A stretch of DNA of 43,217 nucleotides, from assembly GCF_004358675.1 (NCBI RefSeq), contig NZ_SMZO01000030.1, forward strand, positions 1 through 43,217, given 5' to 3'. Positions within the stretch are counted from its first letter, which is position 1. Each line of letters begins with the position of its first letter. The stretch comes from Meridianimarinicoccus aquatilis (GTDB lineage: Bacteria; Pseudomonadota; Alphaproteobacteria; Rhodobacterales; Rhodobacteraceae). The notes beneath the pieces are model-generated. The model searched no databases. It was not told the origin of the DNA and was given only the letters and a program-made list of their open reading frames with translations. The position numbers and the translations under genes are program-made. Positions 42,838 to 43,217 of the stretch are shown here, piece after piece.

Positions 42838-43217
42838 ATGACCCTGCACATCCCCTTCGACAACAGCTATGCCCGCCTGCCGGACCGGTTCTACAATCGC
42901 CAGCAGGCCGAACCCGTGCGCGCTCCCGGCCTGATCGTGGTCAATGCCGCGCTCGCGCAAGAACTTGGCATCGATGCACAAGCCTTGGCAGAGCCCGCAG
43001 GCGTTGCCGTTCTCGCAGGAAACACAGTCCCCGACGGCGCAGACCCACTGGCACAAGCCTATGCCGGGCACCAGTTTGGCGGCTGGAACCCGGGCCTTGG
43101 CGACGGGCGCGCCCTGCTTTTGGGCGAAGTCGTGGACAGGCACGGCCGCCGCCGCGACATTCAACTCAAAGGGTCCGGCCGCACGCCCTTTTCGCGAAGC
43201 GGCGATGGCCGCGCCTG
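42838..43217 (+). CDS. selO: SelO/YdiU family protein adenylyltransferase, 3' end cut by the window edge
   Basis: SelO (formerly UPF0061/YdiU) is a pseudokinase-fold enzyme that transfers AMP from ATP to Ser, Thr or Tyr residues of proteins. Only the first 126 codons are present. They show the family N-terminus [20 protein letters not shown], the [20 protein letters not shown] motif, and the start of the ATP-binding region with [19 protein letters not shown]. The ATG at 42838 is preceded by GAAAGG. It is on the same strand as minCDE, 96 bp after minE. The catalytic aspartates lie beyond the edge. Confidence 0.94.
   Translation, partial: MTLHIPFDNSYARLPDRFYNRQQAEPVRAPGLIVVNAALAQELGIDAQALAEPAGVAVLAGNTVPDGADPLAQAYAGHQFGGWNPGLGDGRALLLGEVVDRHGRRRDIQLKGSGRTPFSRSGDGRA

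Noticed and set aside
1-43217. tRNA, rRNA, riboswitch, mobile element or CRISPR features
   Set aside because: I looked through the intergenic gaps by eye and saw no cloverleaf, transposase, terminal inverted repeats, direct-repeat array or recognisable riboswitch; a dedicated search could still find a weak one.

Overview
The window is a contiguous piece of a GC-rich alphaproteobacterial chromosome, most likely from the Rhodobacteraceae/Roseobacter group. This rests on gene content and protein style: an irr-type Fur regulator divergent from fabA-fabB-fabI, the block miaB-phoH-ybeY-corC-lnt, a DUF4167 protein, a VPLPA-CTERM surface protein, and lptF-lptG-lptD-surA-pdxA-rsmA in a row. Coding density is very high. 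I see no insertion sequence, prophage, tRNA, rRNA or CRISPR array. Both window edges cut genes: lnt at the left, selO at the right.

Layout. 1-5302 (minus strand): miaB, phoH, ybeY, corC and lnt, an RNA-modification, ribosome-maturation and envelope block. Its miaB carries an in-frame amber codon after residue 32. 5381-8605: irr (minus), divergent from fabA, fabB and fabI, the unsaturated and elongating fatty-acid genes. 8747-15423: a tight three-gene operon made of a transglutaminase fused to a DUF2126 ligase-like region, a circularly permuted ATP-grasp fused to an alpha-E domain, and a second transglutaminase-like protein. It is followed by a 2OG-Fe(II) oxygenase. 16863-17791: a 37-residue ORF with a strong ribosome site, a TfoX C-terminal-domain protein, and ndk in convergent overlap. 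17921-21046: an ABC-F ATPase, a MarC-family membrane protein and a membrane-anchored retropepsin-like protease. 21293-23254 (minus): pepA and holC. 23388-30868: the LPS-export and outer-membrane operon lptF-lptG-lptD-surA-pdxA-rsmA, with several overlapping start/stop pairs. 31020-34611 (minus): a DUF4167 protein with NNNGQ repeats, prmC, prfA and a DUF1499 protein. 34728-36689: mazG and an Fe(3+)-binding periplasmic protein. 36962-38635 (minus): the matching iron permease. 38814-39761: a nucleoside hydrolase. 39763-40557 (minus): a VPLPA-CTERM protein. 40843-42741: minC-minD-minE. 42838 to the end: selO, partial.

How the genes relate. Several sets act together: LPS transport (lptFG, lptD) with outer-membrane folding (surA); fatty-acid synthesis (fabABI) next to the iron/heme regulator Irr; release-factor synthesis and methylation (prfA, prmC); division-site placement (minCDE); and ferric iron uptake (fbpA, fbpB, with no ATPase gene here). 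The least understood set is the transglutaminase / permuted ATP-grasp / alpha-E operon. Comparative genomics has proposed that this family makes or attaches a peptide tag, and I regard it as the best candidate for an undercharacterised system in the window.

Limits. All calls come from reading protein motifs and gene order without database searches. Promoters and operators are pattern-based and less certain than the genes.
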